Shown: in pieces, positions 27,982 through 38,988 of the stretch
How positions within the stretch are numbered: position 1 is the first letter of the stretch
Layout of the letters: each line of letters begins with the position of its first letter
Assembly (NCBI RefSeq): GCF_024346355.1
Contig: NZ_JAGQCU010000012.1
Coordinates: 25,020 to 89,019 of the forward strand
Direction of reading: 5' to 3'
From: Cyanobium sp. ATX 6A2
GTDB taxonomy: Bacteria > Cyanobacteriota > Cyanobacteriia > PCC-6307 > Cyanobiaceae
DNA length: 64,000 nt
Position numbers and translations under genes: made by a program
Notes under the pieces: model-generated
Databases searched by the model: none
What the model was told of the DNA's origin: nothing
The model's input: only the letters and a program-made list of their open reading frames with translations

Positions 27982-28014
27982 CTGCTCCCTCCCGGCCTGG
28001 GTGGAATCGTGGCA

Positions 28015-28058
28015 GATCCGCAACGATCCGATCTGCAACGATCCGCGGGCCGCGGGCC
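28015..28058. repeat. Two 15-bp tandem repeats followed by two 7-bp repeats
   Basis: Two near-identical 15-bp units (GATCCGCAACGATCC at 28015 and a one-mismatch copy at 28030) are followed by two copies of GCGGGCC (28045-28058). The array fills most of the short divergent intergenic region between the kinase and the next operon, where both promoters must lie. Confidence 0.7.
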
Positions 28059-28098
28059 GGGACTGGGCTATTCAAGTTCAGCCAATCACGGTGCTGCC

Positions 28099-28617
28099 AT
28101 GGGGCGGATCGTTCGCTGGGGGCTCGGCCTCCTGCTGGCGGCGGGGGTGCTGCTCGCCGGCCTGCTGCTGTTGCCGATCGGGGAGTGGTTGCCGGGGGGC
28201 ACGGTGGGCGATGTGCCCAGCGCCCAGGTGGTGAACGGCACCGCCTTCAACGCCCTGTTCCCGGAGGCCGGCCCGGGCGAGCAGCTGGTGTACACCCAGG
28301 AGAAGCGGGGCTTCAGTGAGGCCCGCCTCAAGCAGGGCGACAGCACCCTGGCCCTGCTAGCCATCTCCGACACCACCACCGCCCCCGAGGCCCGCGAGAA
28401 GTTCGCTGCCAGCAGCGAGCGCATCCAGGGCTGGCCGCTGGTGGAGCAGGGCCCCCAGGCCAGCGCCCTGCTGGTGGCTGAGCGCTTTCAGGTGAAGGTG
28501 ATCGGCCAGGGGGCGGGGCTGGATCCGGCCCAGCGCCATGAGCTGCTGGACGCCTTCGACCTGTCGGGTCTGGCGGATCTGCAGGCGCCGGCCCTGCCTG
28601 CCAAGGGGGCCCGATGA
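28099..28617 (+). CDS. Conserved hypothetical membrane-anchored protein
   Basis: 172-residue protein with an N-terminal membrane anchor (LGLLLAAGVLLAGLLLLPIG) and a soluble part predicted to face the periplasm. The soluble part has KRGFSEARLKQGDSTLALLA, alternating strands and helices, and no recognised family. First of three plus-strand genes (this, 28614, 29526); its stop overlaps the next ATG by four bases, so the two are probably translated together. A similar arrangement has no function I can name. Confidence 0.7.
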   Translation: MGRIVRWGLGLLLAAGVLLAGLLLLPIGEWLPGGTVGDVPSAQVVNGTAFNALFPEAGPGEQLVYTQEKRGFSEARLKQGDSTLALLAISDTTTAPEAREKFAASSERIQGWPLVEQGPQASALLVAERFQVKVIGQGAGLDPAQRHELLDAFDLSGLADLQAPALPAKGAR

Positions 28618-29501
28618 GCGCCACGGTTCTCGAGCGCCTCGAGCGCCTGCCTCGCCGCAACCTCACCGTGCTGGCCCTCAAGGGCATCGGCACCCTGGTG
28701 CCGGGGGGCTGGCAGAACATCACCTCCGCCGACGCCCTGATTGCCGAGGTGATGGGCAGTGAGGATCCGGCCCTGATCGCCCAGGTGCGGGCCCGGGCCG
28801 ATGTGCTCAGCCGCGCCCGCCACGAGGGCTATGGGCGGGCCCTGAGCCTCTACGACGCCGTGAACCGCTCCCAGCGGGCCGGCGGCGGCCTGCGTCTGCT
28901 GGCCAACGTGGGCGGCGCTGTGCCGCTGCTGCGGCGGGTGGCCGATCTCACCCCCACCAGCGACACGCTGCAGGCGGCCGATCTGGGCCTCAAGGTGGCC
29001 GCCGAGCTGTTGGCCTTCACCCAGGTGAACGGCCTGCCCGGTGACAGCTTCGGCGACTTCGCCGCCGCCCTGGCGGACTACGGCAGCGAGGCCCGGGTGC
29101 GGATGGCGGCGCTGGTGTGCTTCGACGCCCTGCTGCCCCTGGGCGATCAGGCCCTGGCACGGCTCGACGAGCTGCTCGGGATGGTGGCGCAGAAGGACCT
29201 GCGCCAGCTGCCGGCCTACGCCGGCATGGCGTCGCTGATCCCTGGCCGGGGTGAGGCGGCCCACCTGAGCTTCATCCGCCGCGGAGTGGACACCTGGCTG
29301 GGCTGGGCCGGCGGCCTGGTGAGCGGTCTCGGGCTCAGTGGCCAGAAGGCGGTGCAGGCCCTGGAAACCACCCTCGGCCCCTGGCAGGGGCGCTTCGATC
29401 AGATGGCCACCTTCCTCGACGTCTTCACCGACACCTATCGCCATACCGGCACCCAGGCCGTGGCCCGTAGGTTGGTGCAGCGGGCGGCCGCTGAGATCTG
29501 A
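28614..29501 (+). CDS. Conserved hypothetical protein
   Basis: 295-residue, mostly helical, soluble protein with no clear signal peptide. A moderately hydrophobic segment at GLRLLANVGGAVPLLRRVAD and a Gly-rich one at WLGWAGGLVSGLGLSGQ may contact a membrane. No motif for an enzyme family was seen. Overlaps the upstream gene by four bases and is 24 bases upstream of a small membrane protein, so the three likely form one unit. Confidence 0.7.
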   Translation: MSATVLERLERLPRRNLTVLALKGIGTLVPGGWQNITSADALIAEVMGSEDPALIAQVRARADVLSRARHEGYGRALSLYDAVNRSQRAGGGLRLLANVGGAVPLLRRVADLTPTSDTLQAADLGLKVAAELLAFTQVNGLPGDSFGDFAAALADYGSEARVRMAALVCFDALLPLGDQALARLDELLGMVAQKDLRQLPAYAGMASLIPGRGEAAHLSFIRRGVDTWLGWAGGLVSGLGLSGQKAVQALETTLGPWQGRFDQMATFLDVFTDTYRHTGTQAVARRLVQRAAAEI

Positions 29502-29525
29502 GTTCTGGACCCCTGCCCCCAGCCG

Positions 29526-29906
29526 ATGTCGATGCCATCCCTCAGCCTGCGCGCCAAGGTCTCCGTGGTCGCCGTGCTGCTGGCATTTGTGGGCGTGTTC
29601 GCGCTCGCCTGGCAGCTGCGGCGCCAGCACCAGCAGCGCGCGCTGGCGGTCTGCCGCGAGCTGCGCAGCGAGATCAGCGACCTCAAAACCAACACCTTCG
29701 ACCCGCGCCTCGAGGAGATGCGCACCATGCGCCTCAACCCCTCCCAGGCCGAAACCCTGCGCAACGCCGACCCCGACGCCTACGCCCGCTTTGCCGCCAC
29801 CTACGGCCAGCTGGTGGAACAGGTGGCCCAGGCGGCGGACCGGCTGGGCGAGAAGGTGGACCTGTTCCAGAGCAAGGGCTGTGTGGATCTGGGGCCGGCC
29901 TCCTGA
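29526..29906 (+). CDS. Small membrane-anchored hypothetical protein
   Basis: 126-residue protein: one N-terminal transmembrane helix (VSVVAVLLAFVGVFALAWQL) and a helical, likely coiled-coil, remainder with two cysteines (AVCRELRSEISD; SKGCVDLGP). It converges on chlL, with 31 bases between the stop codons. No family recognised. Confidence 0.65.
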   Translation: MSMPSLSLRAKVSVVAVLLAFVGVFALAWQLRRQHQQRALAVCRELRSEISDLKTNTFDPRLEEMRTMRLNPSQAETLRNADPDAYARFAATYGQLVEQVAQAADRLGEKVDLFQSKGCVDLGPAS

Positions 29907-29937
29907 GGGGGCGGCAGTGAGGGGGCGGTGGCGACAG

Positions 29938-30966
<1,029 letters not shown>

Positions 30967-31023
30967 TCACCGCTTGCAGGGGGGTGGTGCAATCCGAAAC
31001 AACGCCGCGTTTGAGGTTGTCAA

Positions 31024-31040
31024 ACCCCCACAAGTGGGGT
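31024..31040 (-). terminator. Hairpin downstream of chlB
   Basis: CCCCAC-AA-GTGGGG forms a six-base-pair stem with a two-base centre (31026-31039), followed on the minus strand by GTTTG. It is 30 bases after the chlB stop. The T-tract is short, so it may act as a weak terminator or as a protein site in the chlL upstream region. Confidence 0.5.
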
Positions 31041-31069
31041 GAGCAGAATCACTCATTCACAGCGGTGGC

Positions 31070-32704
31070 TCAGCGGCTGAAATGCACCTTGGCCTCGTAG
31101 AGGGTTTCGCCGTCGATGCTCACCAGCCCCCGCTCGCGGGCGAAGGCCTCGGTGTTGCGCCGCACCTTGCTGCGCACGAAGAAGGGAATGCGGGAGAGTT
31201 CCGCCTCGCCATCGGCCGTCCAGCGCAGTTCGCCGTTACCGGGGGTGGTGGCCGGCTCGGCAGCCGGTTCGTCGACAGAGGTGGCTGGGGGAGCGCCGGA
31301 TCGGGCGCCGGATGGGGCGGCCTCGGCGAGGTGGCTGCGATGGCCCTCCACGAATTCGAAGTCGTGGCGGAACATGCCGATCAGGTGCTCCTCCAGCCCC
31401 ATCATCAGCGGGTGCACCCAGGTATCGAAGATCACGTTGGCCCCCTCCCAGCCCATCTGGGGGGAGTAGCGGGCCGGCACGTCCTGCACGTGCAGCGGTG
31501 AACTGATCACGGCGCAGGGGAGGCCCAGCCGCTTGGCGCTGTGGCGCTCCATCTGGGTGCCCAGCACCAGCTCCGGCGCCGCCTCCGCCATCGCTGCCTC
31601 CACCGCCAGGTAGTCGTCGCTGATCAGGGCCTCAAGGCCCAGCTCGGCCGCCGCCGCCCGCACCTCGCGGGCCTGCTCGCGGCTGTAGCTCCCCAGCCCC
31701 ACCACCTGGAATCCCAGCTCGCGGCTGGCGATGCGGGCGGCGGCCACGGCATGGGTGGCGTCACCGAAGATGAACACCCGTTTGCCGGTGAGGTAGGTGG
31801 AATCCACCGAGCGGGAATACCAGGGCAGCCGCGACCGCCGTTCGGCCTCACACACCCCATCGGCGCCGGCCACGAGCTCGGCCGGCAGCTCCATGGCCAG
31901 CACCCCGTGCAGCTCGCGCAGGAAGGCGGCGGTGGCGCCGATGCCGATCGGCACCGTTCTCACCGTGGGCATCCCGAAGCTGCGCTCCAGCCAGCTGCAC
32001 ACCGGCCCCGCCACTTCGGGATAGAGGCACACGTTGGCATCGGCGCTGGGGAGGCGCAGCAGGTCGGCGGGGCGGGCCCCCAGGGGTGCCACCACGGTCA
32101 CGTCGATGCCGTGGTCGGCCAGCAGCGCCGTGATCTCGCGCGCGTCGTCGCGGCAGCGGAAGCCCAGCAGCGAGGGGCCCAGCAGGTTCACCCGCGGACG
32201 GCGGCCCTCGTCGCGCCAGCGGCTGGGATCCGGCTTTGGGCTTCCCGGTGCGGGCACCTGCCCTTTGAGCAGGCCGCGCACCAGCTGGTAGAGGGTTTCG
32301 GCCGCTCCCCAGTTCTCCTTCTTGGAGTAGGCGGGCAGATCCAGGCTCACCACCGGCACGCCGCCCAGATCCATGCCGCTGGCCAGGGCGCCGGGCTGGT
32401 CCTGGATCAGCTCGGCGGTGCAGCTCTCACCCACCAGCAACGCCTCGGGCGCAAAGCGCTCCACCGCCTCGGCGATCGTGCGCGTGACCAGTTGGGCGGT
32501 GTCGCCGCCCAGATCGCGGGCCTGGAAGGTGGTGTAGGTGACCGGCGGCCGCCGGTCACGGCGCTCGATCATCGTGAACAGCAGGTCGGCGTAGGTGTCG
32601 CCCTGGGGGGCATGCAGTACGTAGTGCACCCCCTCCATCGAGGTGGCGATGCGCATGGCGCCCACGTGGGGCGGGCCTTCGTAGGTCCAGAGGGTGAGTT
32701 CCAT
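31070..32704 (-). CDS. chlB: Light-independent protochlorophyllide reductase subunit B
   Basis: 544-residue catalytic subunit that pairs with ChlN. The N-terminus ([18 protein letters not shown]) and the motifs [33 protein letters not shown] and [20 protein letters not shown] are those of ChlB. The Asp in the N-terminal region that replaces a Cys cluster ligand in this family is expected but not checked here. The C-terminal ~60 residues ([20 protein letters not shown]) form the helical domain over the active site, after a Pro/Ala-rich linker that seems longer than usual. It starts 22 bases after chlN. Confidence 0.97.
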   Translation of the reverse strand: MELTLWTYEGPPHVGAMRIATSMEGVHYVLHAPQGDTYADLLFTMIERRDRRPPVTYTTFQARDLGGDTAQLVTRTIAEAVERFAPEALLVGESCTAELIQDQPGALASGMDLGGVPVVSLDLPAYSKKENWGAAETLYQLVRGLLKGQVPAPGSPKPDPSRWRDEGRRPRVNLLGPSLLGFRCRDDAREITALLADHGIDVTVVAPLGARPADLLRLPSADANVCLYPEVAGPVCSWLERSFGMPTVRTVPIGIGATAAFLRELHGVLAMELPAELVAGADGVCEAERRSRLPWYSRSVDSTYLTGKRVFIFGDATHAVAAARIASRELGFQVVGLGSYSREQAREVRAAAAELGLEALISDDYLAVEAAMAEAAPELVLGTQMERHSAKRLGLPCAVISSPLHVQDVPARYSPQMGWEGANVIFDTWVHPLMMGLEEHLIGMFRHDFEFVEGHRSHLAEAAPSGARSGAPPATSVDEPAAEPATTPGNGELRWTADGEAELSRIPFFVRSKVRRNTEAFARERGLVSIDGETLYEAKVHFSR

Positions 32705-32726
32705 GGGGGGTATTCAGGGGTGGTGT

Positions 32727-34043
<1,317 letters not shown>

Positions 34044-34087
34044 TTAGAGAATCCGGCCCCGTTGGGGATGACAACAGCAGGAAAAGT

Positions 34088-34139
34088 TTGGGATCAGGTG
34101 GAAGGCCACCCCGTTGGGATCAGGTGGAAGGCCACCCCG
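34088..34139. repeat. Perfect 26-bp tandem duplication upstream of chlN
   Basis: Units at 34088-34113 and 34114-34139 are identical. Each contains the inverted repeat GGTGGAAGGCCACC (five-base-pair stem, four-base loop), so the array could form two equal hairpins or offer two equal dyad sites. It lies about 80-130 bases upstream of the chlN start codon. A nearby CCCCGTTGGGG at 34053-34063 adds a further small dyad. Confidence 0.92.
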
Positions 34140-34195
34140 GCGTCGATCTCCAGTGCTTCCTGCCAGGGGAGCAGCTGCGCCTGGGGTGAACACTC

Positions 34196-35041
34196 TCAAT
34201 GACCTAGCAACCGGGGGGGCATGACATCGGCCAGGGAATCGCCGATGCGCAGATCATCGAAGTGGGTGACGTAGCGATGCGGCTCGTTGCCCTTGTAGAT
34301 CCCGAATTTGACCCGGTAATGCTGCGGCGGTCGCCCCGGCTCCCCTCGGCATGCTCCGGTCTCGCTTGATCCATAGGGCCCCTGCCAGTGCGCGATGCGT
34401 TTGCCGTCAGCCCAGACGTCGAACTGGCCCGCGCCGTGGGGATCCGGTTTGGCGGCGATCACGAACCTGTGCCAACGCCCTGGCGTGAGGCGAAAGCGTG
34501 CCGCCACGGAGGTGTCGCGGTTCCGGTGGCGCGTCATGAAATTGATGGCATGGCTGGAGCCGCGATCCACACGCACGCCGGCAATGGGTGACAGCGGTGC
34601 GCACTGCCACAGCTGCAAGGGGTAGAAGCCCTCGGTGGTGACCGGCGCCCGAGCTGGCAGCCGCAGCCTGAAACCGATGTAGGTGGTGCGAGCGAACGGC
34701 CGGTAAGGGCCGTGGGCTAGCTCCACCCGGTCGTTGCCCTCTGCGGATTTGCCGTTGGTGCGGAATTCCAGATAGCGGTTGCCGGGTTCCGTGCGAATCC
34801 TCGGTGGCTCCACTGAGCGCTCGCACTTGCCCATCAGACGCGTGGCCCCTTCCTGGTAGTTGCCGCCTCGATGAATCTGGGGTCCACAGCGTTCAGGATG
34901 CTGGATGGTGCCTTCCCCAGTCACCGCGATCGGGGTTTGGGGCGGGGGTGACATGGCTGGTTGGGGGGTGACCGCGCCCCCCAGGGTCACTGCCGCCAGC
35001 AGGACAGGGGGTAGGAACTGCCGAACCGCCGCCGCGTTCAT
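34196..35041 (-). CDS. Secreted polysaccharide lyase (heparin lyase I-like, PF14099 type)
   Basis: 281-residue exported protein with a signal peptide (FLPPVLLAAVTLGGAVTP) and a beta-jelly-roll lyase domain: NRYLEFRTNGKSAEGNDRVEL, FARTTYIGFRLRLPA, FYPLQLWQC, and near the end RVKFGIYKGNEP followed by THFDDLRIG. Such proteins cleave acidic polysaccharides; the substrate here may be the cell's own sheath material. The ATG at 35041 overlaps the DUF2126 stop by four bases, which ties the two genes together; the frame is open to 35083. Confidence 0.78.
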   Translation of the reverse strand: MNAAAVRQFLPPVLLAAVTLGGAVTPQPAMSPPPQTPIAVTGEGTIQHPERCGPQIHRGGNYQEGATRLMGKCERSVEPPRIRTEPGNRYLEFRTNGKSAEGNDRVELAHGPYRPFARTTYIGFRLRLPARAPVTTEGFYPLQLWQCAPLSPIAGVRVDRGSSHAINFMTRHRNRDTSVAARFRLTPGRWHRFVIAAKPDPHGAGQFDVWADGKRIAHWQGPYGSSETGACRGEPGRPPQHYRVKFGIYKGNEPHRYVTHFDDLRIGDSLADVMPPRLLGH

Positions 35042-37119
35042 CCGGGGAGGGCGGCCGTGTCCAGTCGCAGATCCACGGTGCACAGCCCGGGCTCAAGAGG
35101 CCGCCAGGGCGGGCCGAGCGGCCCTGGGATCCGGCCCGGCGCCTCCGCCTGCCAGCCCACCTCGGCACGCTCCAGCCGCCACTGGGCCAGGGGCAGCCCG
35201 GGGCCATCCCCATCGGCCTCAGGACCGAGCAGCTGCAGCACCAGTGGCAGGTGGGGCTCGATGCCCGGATGCAGGCAGGGGTAGAGCCGGTGCAGGCGGT
35301 AGCGCACCGCCAGTGGGCCATCGGCCAGGGGCAGGGGGCGGCCGTTGAGCAGCAGCCGGTGCCGCTGGCGGAAGGCTGCGCTGCTCTGCACCTCGAAGCG
35401 CTGCAGGGAGGCATCCACGAAGCGGCTGGTGAAGCCGCCCTCCCGCGGCGTGTCGCAGATCAGGGGCCAGGGCTCCAGGGCCGGCAGCAGGCTGCACCGC
35501 TCCCCGGGGTCCTCCCCCTGCCACTCCAGCAGCGGCGGGAAGCGCCAGCGCCAGATCGCCCGGAACGGCTCTGCCGTCAGGGGCAGTCCGGCCTCATCGA
35601 GATCGGCCAGCACCAGCTCCAGGTCGTGCCAGAGGGGGCCCGGCAGCAGCAGGCGGTCGTGCAGGGCTGTGCCCCAGGGGCGCAGCTGAACCGGCCGCCG
35701 CTCCGGGCTGAGCAGCATCGCCGCCAGGGATGACCAGAGCAGGGCGATGGCGGCGGTCCAGTCGGGATCGGGCAGGGTTTCCAGGGCCCGGAATTCGATC
35801 AGCCCCAGACAGCCCGCCGGTGTGCCCGGATTCCAGAACTTGTCGAGGCTGATCTCGCAGCGGTGGTTGTTGCCGGAGCGGTCGGCGTGCAGGTGGCGAA
35901 GAGTTTCGCCGATCAGCTGGCGCTGATCGCCGCTGCCGAGGGCCTCGAGGTCGCGGTAGGCCAGCTCCAGGTCGAGCAGGCTGCCGAGGGCCTCATCCGG
36001 CCGCGGCGCCTGGGAGGCCGGGCCCACGCCGGCTCCGCAGAACAGGTAGCCGAGGCTGGGGTGGTGCTGCAGGTAGCGCAGCACGCCCACCAGCCAGGCC
36101 GGTCGGCTGAAGAAGGGGTGGCGCTCCAGGCTGGGTCCGCCCCAGAGCAGGTGGTTGCCGCCACCGGTGCCCTCCTGGCCGTCGCCGCCCCGGGCCTTCC
36201 AGGTGCGCAGCCCCACCTCCGCCGCGGCGGCATCCAGCAGCCGGATCCAGTGGCGGTATTCGCTCCAGGTGGCACACACCGGCAGGTTGATCTCCAGCAC
36301 GCCTGGATCGGCGGCCAGGCCGAGCACCTGCCAGCCCTCGGCCGCATCCACCGGCAGAAGCCCGCTGAACTCCGGCGGCGCCAGGGGGATGCCTGTGGCC
36401 GGGTGCTGGGCCAGGCCGCTGATGGCCTGCAGCAGCAGCTCGGTGGGCTGGCGTTCCAGGGGCGGCAGGAACAGCCCCCAGCCCTGGGAATCGATCTCGA
36501 GGGTGAGCAGCTGGCAGGGCACGGTGGTGGGGAAGTGCTCCAGCGGCAACCGCAGCCCCGCCGGGCCCGGCGCCAGCGTCAGCTGCCGCTGCTGGCGCGG
36601 CAGCGGCCAGGGGCTGCTGTGCCACTGGTCCTGGTCCCAGGTGAGCGGCACGGCCCACACCTGGCGCTGGGGATCGAGGGGATCCCGCAGCCGCCGCCGC
36701 TGCAGGGGCACCCCCAGGGCCTGGCCGAGCCGTTTCAGCCAGGCCTTGGCGTCGGCTGCCGCCAGGGCCTGGCCCTGGCCGTCGGGCACGGGCCAGGGGG
36801 CGATCGGGCGGCCGTCGAGGCCGGTGACCAGGCGCAGGGCCCAGCGGGGGTTCACCTCGCCCTCGTAGCGCTTGCCGCTGCAGTAGATCAGGGTGCTGCC
36901 GGGCCAGGTGCGGCGACGGATGGCCCCGGCCATGGCTCGGGCCACAGGCAGCTTGGTGGGGCCGTCGGCGGCCACGCTCCACTCCGCTCCCTCCGGCTCG
37001 ATCGGCACGTAGGTGGGCTCGCCGCCCAGGGTGAGCTCGATACCCGCCTGCTGCAGCCGGGTCTCGGCCCGGGCGGCGGCCAGCTCCATCCAGTCCTGTT
37101 CAATCCAGTCGTGCGCCAT
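35038..37119 (-). CDS. DUF2126-family protein
   Basis: 693-residue protein of the DUF2126 family, often encoded with transglutaminase-like and alpha-E/ATP-grasp proteins and thought to act in peptide or surface modification. Recognisable blocks: IELTLGGEPTYVPIEPEGAE, PGSTLIYCSGKRYEGEVNPR, GTGGGNHLLWGGPSLE and SGNNHRCEISLDKFWNP. In full-size relatives a transglutaminase domain precedes this part; here it starts directly with the DUF2126 region. A stand-alone transglutaminase is at 44494. Divergent from the channel gene at 37244. Confidence 0.82.
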   Translation of the reverse strand: MAHDWIEQDWMELAAARAETRLQQAGIELTLGGEPTYVPIEPEGAEWSVAADGPTKLPVARAMAGAIRRRTWPGSTLIYCSGKRYEGEVNPRWALRLVTGLDGRPIAPWPVPDGQGQALAAADAKAWLKRLGQALGVPLQRRRLRDPLDPQRQVWAVPLTWDQDQWHSSPWPLPRQQRQLTLAPGPAGLRLPLEHFPTTVPCQLLTLEIDSQGWGLFLPPLERQPTELLLQAISGLAQHPATGIPLAPPEFSGLLPVDAAEGWQVLGLAADPGVLEINLPVCATWSEYRHWIRLLDAAAAEVGLRTWKARGGDGQEGTGGGNHLLWGGPSLERHPFFSRPAWLVGVLRYLQHHPSLGYLFCGAGVGPASQAPRPDEALGSLLDLELAYRDLEALGSGDQRQLIGETLRHLHADRSGNNHRCEISLDKFWNPGTPAGCLGLIEFRALETLPDPDWTAAIALLWSSLAAMLLSPERRPVQLRPWGTALHDRLLLPGPLWHDLELVLADLDEAGLPLTAEPFRAIWRWRFPPLLEWQGEDPGERCSLLPALEPWPLICDTPREGGFTSRFVDASLQRFEVQSSAAFRQRHRLLLNGRPLPLADGPLAVRYRLHRLYPCLHPGIEPHLPLVLQLLGPEADGDGPGLPLAQWRLERAEVGWQAEAPGRIPGPLGPPWRPLEPGLCTVDLRLDTAALPG

Positions 37120-37243
37120 CGCCGCCCTGTGCGCTCCGAGGTGTGGAACATCGGGTTTGCCCCCATGTTGCCTGCCAGGCGTTGGTTTAATACGCCGAAG
37201 AACCGCAGCTGCGGTTCTGGATCGTTCGGTGCCCCGCTTCTGG

Positions 37244-38362
37244 ATGGCCCCACTGCCCTGGCGACGGCGCCGTCCCCCATCCAGCCGCAGCAATCGCGCC
37301 TGGCAGGCGCCCCTTGCCCTGGCCTTGGTGGTGAACCTGGCGGCGCTGGGCTACCGCCTCACCGAGGGCTGGGACTGGGGCGATTGCTACTGGATGGTGG
37401 CGATCACCCTGAGCACCATTGGCTACGGGGAGGTGCATCCGCTCTCGTATTCGGGCCGGCTGGTCACCGCCCTGCTGATCCTGGGCGGGTTGGTGGTGGT
37501 GCAGATCGCCATCCAGGGGGTGCTGGGGCTGAGTGAATCGGGCTATTTCCGGCGCCTGCGGGAGCGCCGTTTCCGTCGCTGGTTGAACGCCATGCAAGAT
37601 CATGTGATTCTCTGCGGCTACGGCCGCATCGGCCAGGAGATCGCCCAGCAGGTGGCCCGCGAGGGGGTGGAGCTGCTGGTGGTGGAGACCGATCAGGAGC
37701 GCCGGGAGGCCGCCGAGCAGGAGGGCCTGCCCGTGCTGGTGGCCGATGCCACCCTCGACGAAACCCTGCTGGAAGCGGGCATCCACCGCTGCCGCTCGCT
37801 GGTGGTGGCCCTCTCCAGCAATGCCGCCAATCTCTATGTGGTGCTCAGCGCCCGCGGCCTGGCTCCGCGCTGCCGGCTGGTGGCCCGCTCCGACAGCAGT
37901 GAGGCGGAGCGCAAGCTGCGGCTGGCGGGGGCCGATGAGGTGGTGAGTCCGTATGTGAGTGGCGGCCGCATGATGGCGGCCACGGCCCTGAGGCCCATGG
38001 CGGTGAGCTTCATGGACCTGCTGGCGGGCAGCGACTGCGAGGTGGAGGAGTTTCTGCTCAGCTCCGATCCGGCCGACCTGGGCCGTCTCAACGGCATCAG
38101 CCTGGGCGAGCTGGAGCTGGGTCGGCGCACCGGAGCCCTGGTGCTGGCTGTGCGCCAGCCCCGGCGCCAGGCGGAGGCCGGCCTGCAGTACCGGGGCAGC
38201 AGCTACCGGCTGCCGGATCAGGAGCTGGTGGCCAATCCGGGCAGGGAGCAGCAGCTGGAGCCCGGCCAGCTGCTGGTGGTGATGGGCAGCAAGGAGGAAC
38301 TCGCTCAGGTGACCGAGCTTCTGGGCCCGGCGCTGCGCAGCGTGGATCTGATGTCGAGTTAG
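37244..38362 (+). CDS. Potassium channel with TrkA (RCK) ligand-gating domains
   Basis: 372-residue two-helix K+ channel fused to cytoplasmic RCK domains, MthK-like. Helix 1 is LALALVVNLAALGYRL, the filter is ITLSTIGYGEVHPLS, helix 2 is LVTALLILGGLVVVQIAIQG. The Rossmann-type TrkA-N domain begins at HVILCGYGRIGQEIAQQV, and a TrkA-C domain closes the protein (residues ~290-365). Such channels are gated by nucleotides or Ca2+. ATG 37244 is chosen; a GTG five codons upstream is equally possible as neither has a clear ribosome site. Confidence 0.9.
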   Translation: MAPLPWRRRRPPSSRSNRAWQAPLALALVVNLAALGYRLTEGWDWGDCYWMVAITLSTIGYGEVHPLSYSGRLVTALLILGGLVVVQIAIQGVLGLSESGYFRRLRERRFRRWLNAMQDHVILCGYGRIGQEIAQQVAREGVELLVVETDQERREAAEQEGLPVLVADATLDETLLEAGIHRCRSLVVALSSNAANLYVVLSARGLAPRCRLVARSDSSEAERKLRLAGADEVVSPYVSGGRMMAATALRPMAVSFMDLLAGSDCEVEEFLLSSDPADLGRLNGISLGELELGRRTGALVLAVRQPRRQAEAGLQYRGSSYRLPDQELVANPGREQQLEPGQLLVVMGSKEELAQVTELLGPALRSVDLMSS

Positions 38363-38378
38363 GCCTGCACCCTGTGGG

Positions 38379-38954
38379 TCAGGAGTCGGCTTCCTCGAGG
38401 ATCTGGCGCTTGAGTTCGATCTGATAGCCCTCGGTCATGGCGTCGAGGGCCTCGGCCTCGTGCTCATCCACCTGCAGGGCCTCGCCCAGCACCAGGTCGG
38501 GCACCTGGGTGGCGCCCACGGCGGTGAGCGCCATGCCCAGGGAGGCACTGTCGCGATGCCAGATCGAGGCGGCTTCGGCCAGCTTGGTGAGGGTGTCATC
38601 GCTCACCACCTCGCCGCTGCGCTGGGCGATCGCCGCCGCCAGCCGCCGGTCGTCGAACACCGCCGCCGCCGCCAGGTGGGCGGCGTGCAGGGCCCCCAGG
38701 CTGTACAGGGCTTCGGAGCGCAGGGTCACCAGGCTCTTGCCCAGGGCCCGCTCCCGCACCCCCTGCCAGGGCACCGACGGGGTGGCCTCATCGCCGGCGG
38801 CCGGTCCGTCGTCGAGATCCCCCAGGGCCGGCAGCTTGCGGCTGGCCAGGCTGAGCTCGCCGCCGGCGGGGGGATCGAGCCGTTCCCCCACCCACCGCAG
38901 CCAGTGCCCGATCCCTCTGCGTAGACCCCTGCGTAGACCCCTGCGCACTCCCAT
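38379..38954 (-). CDS. Conserved hypothetical protein
   Basis: 191-residue helical, acidic protein. The N-terminus has a small duplicated basic segment (RRGLRRGLRRG) encoded by 12-bp direct repeats, likely slippage-derived. Conserved-looking blocks are ALYSLGALHAAHLAAAAVFD and MTEGYQIELKRQILEEADS. No family recognised. It is 34 bases downstream of the HD-GYP gene and converges on the channel gene. Confidence 0.65.
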   Translation of the reverse strand: MGVRRGLRRGLRRGIGHWLRWVGERLDPPAGGELSLASRKLPALGDLDDGPAAGDEATPSVPWQGVRERALGKSLVTLRSEALYSLGALHAAHLAAAAVFDDRRLAAAIAQRSGEVVSDDTLTKLAEAASIWHRDSASLGMALTAVGATQVPDLVLGEALQVDEHEAEALDAMTEGYQIELKRQILEEADS

Positions 38955-38988
38955 CCCTGCGTTGCTGCTGCAACCACTGTGGCCCCGA

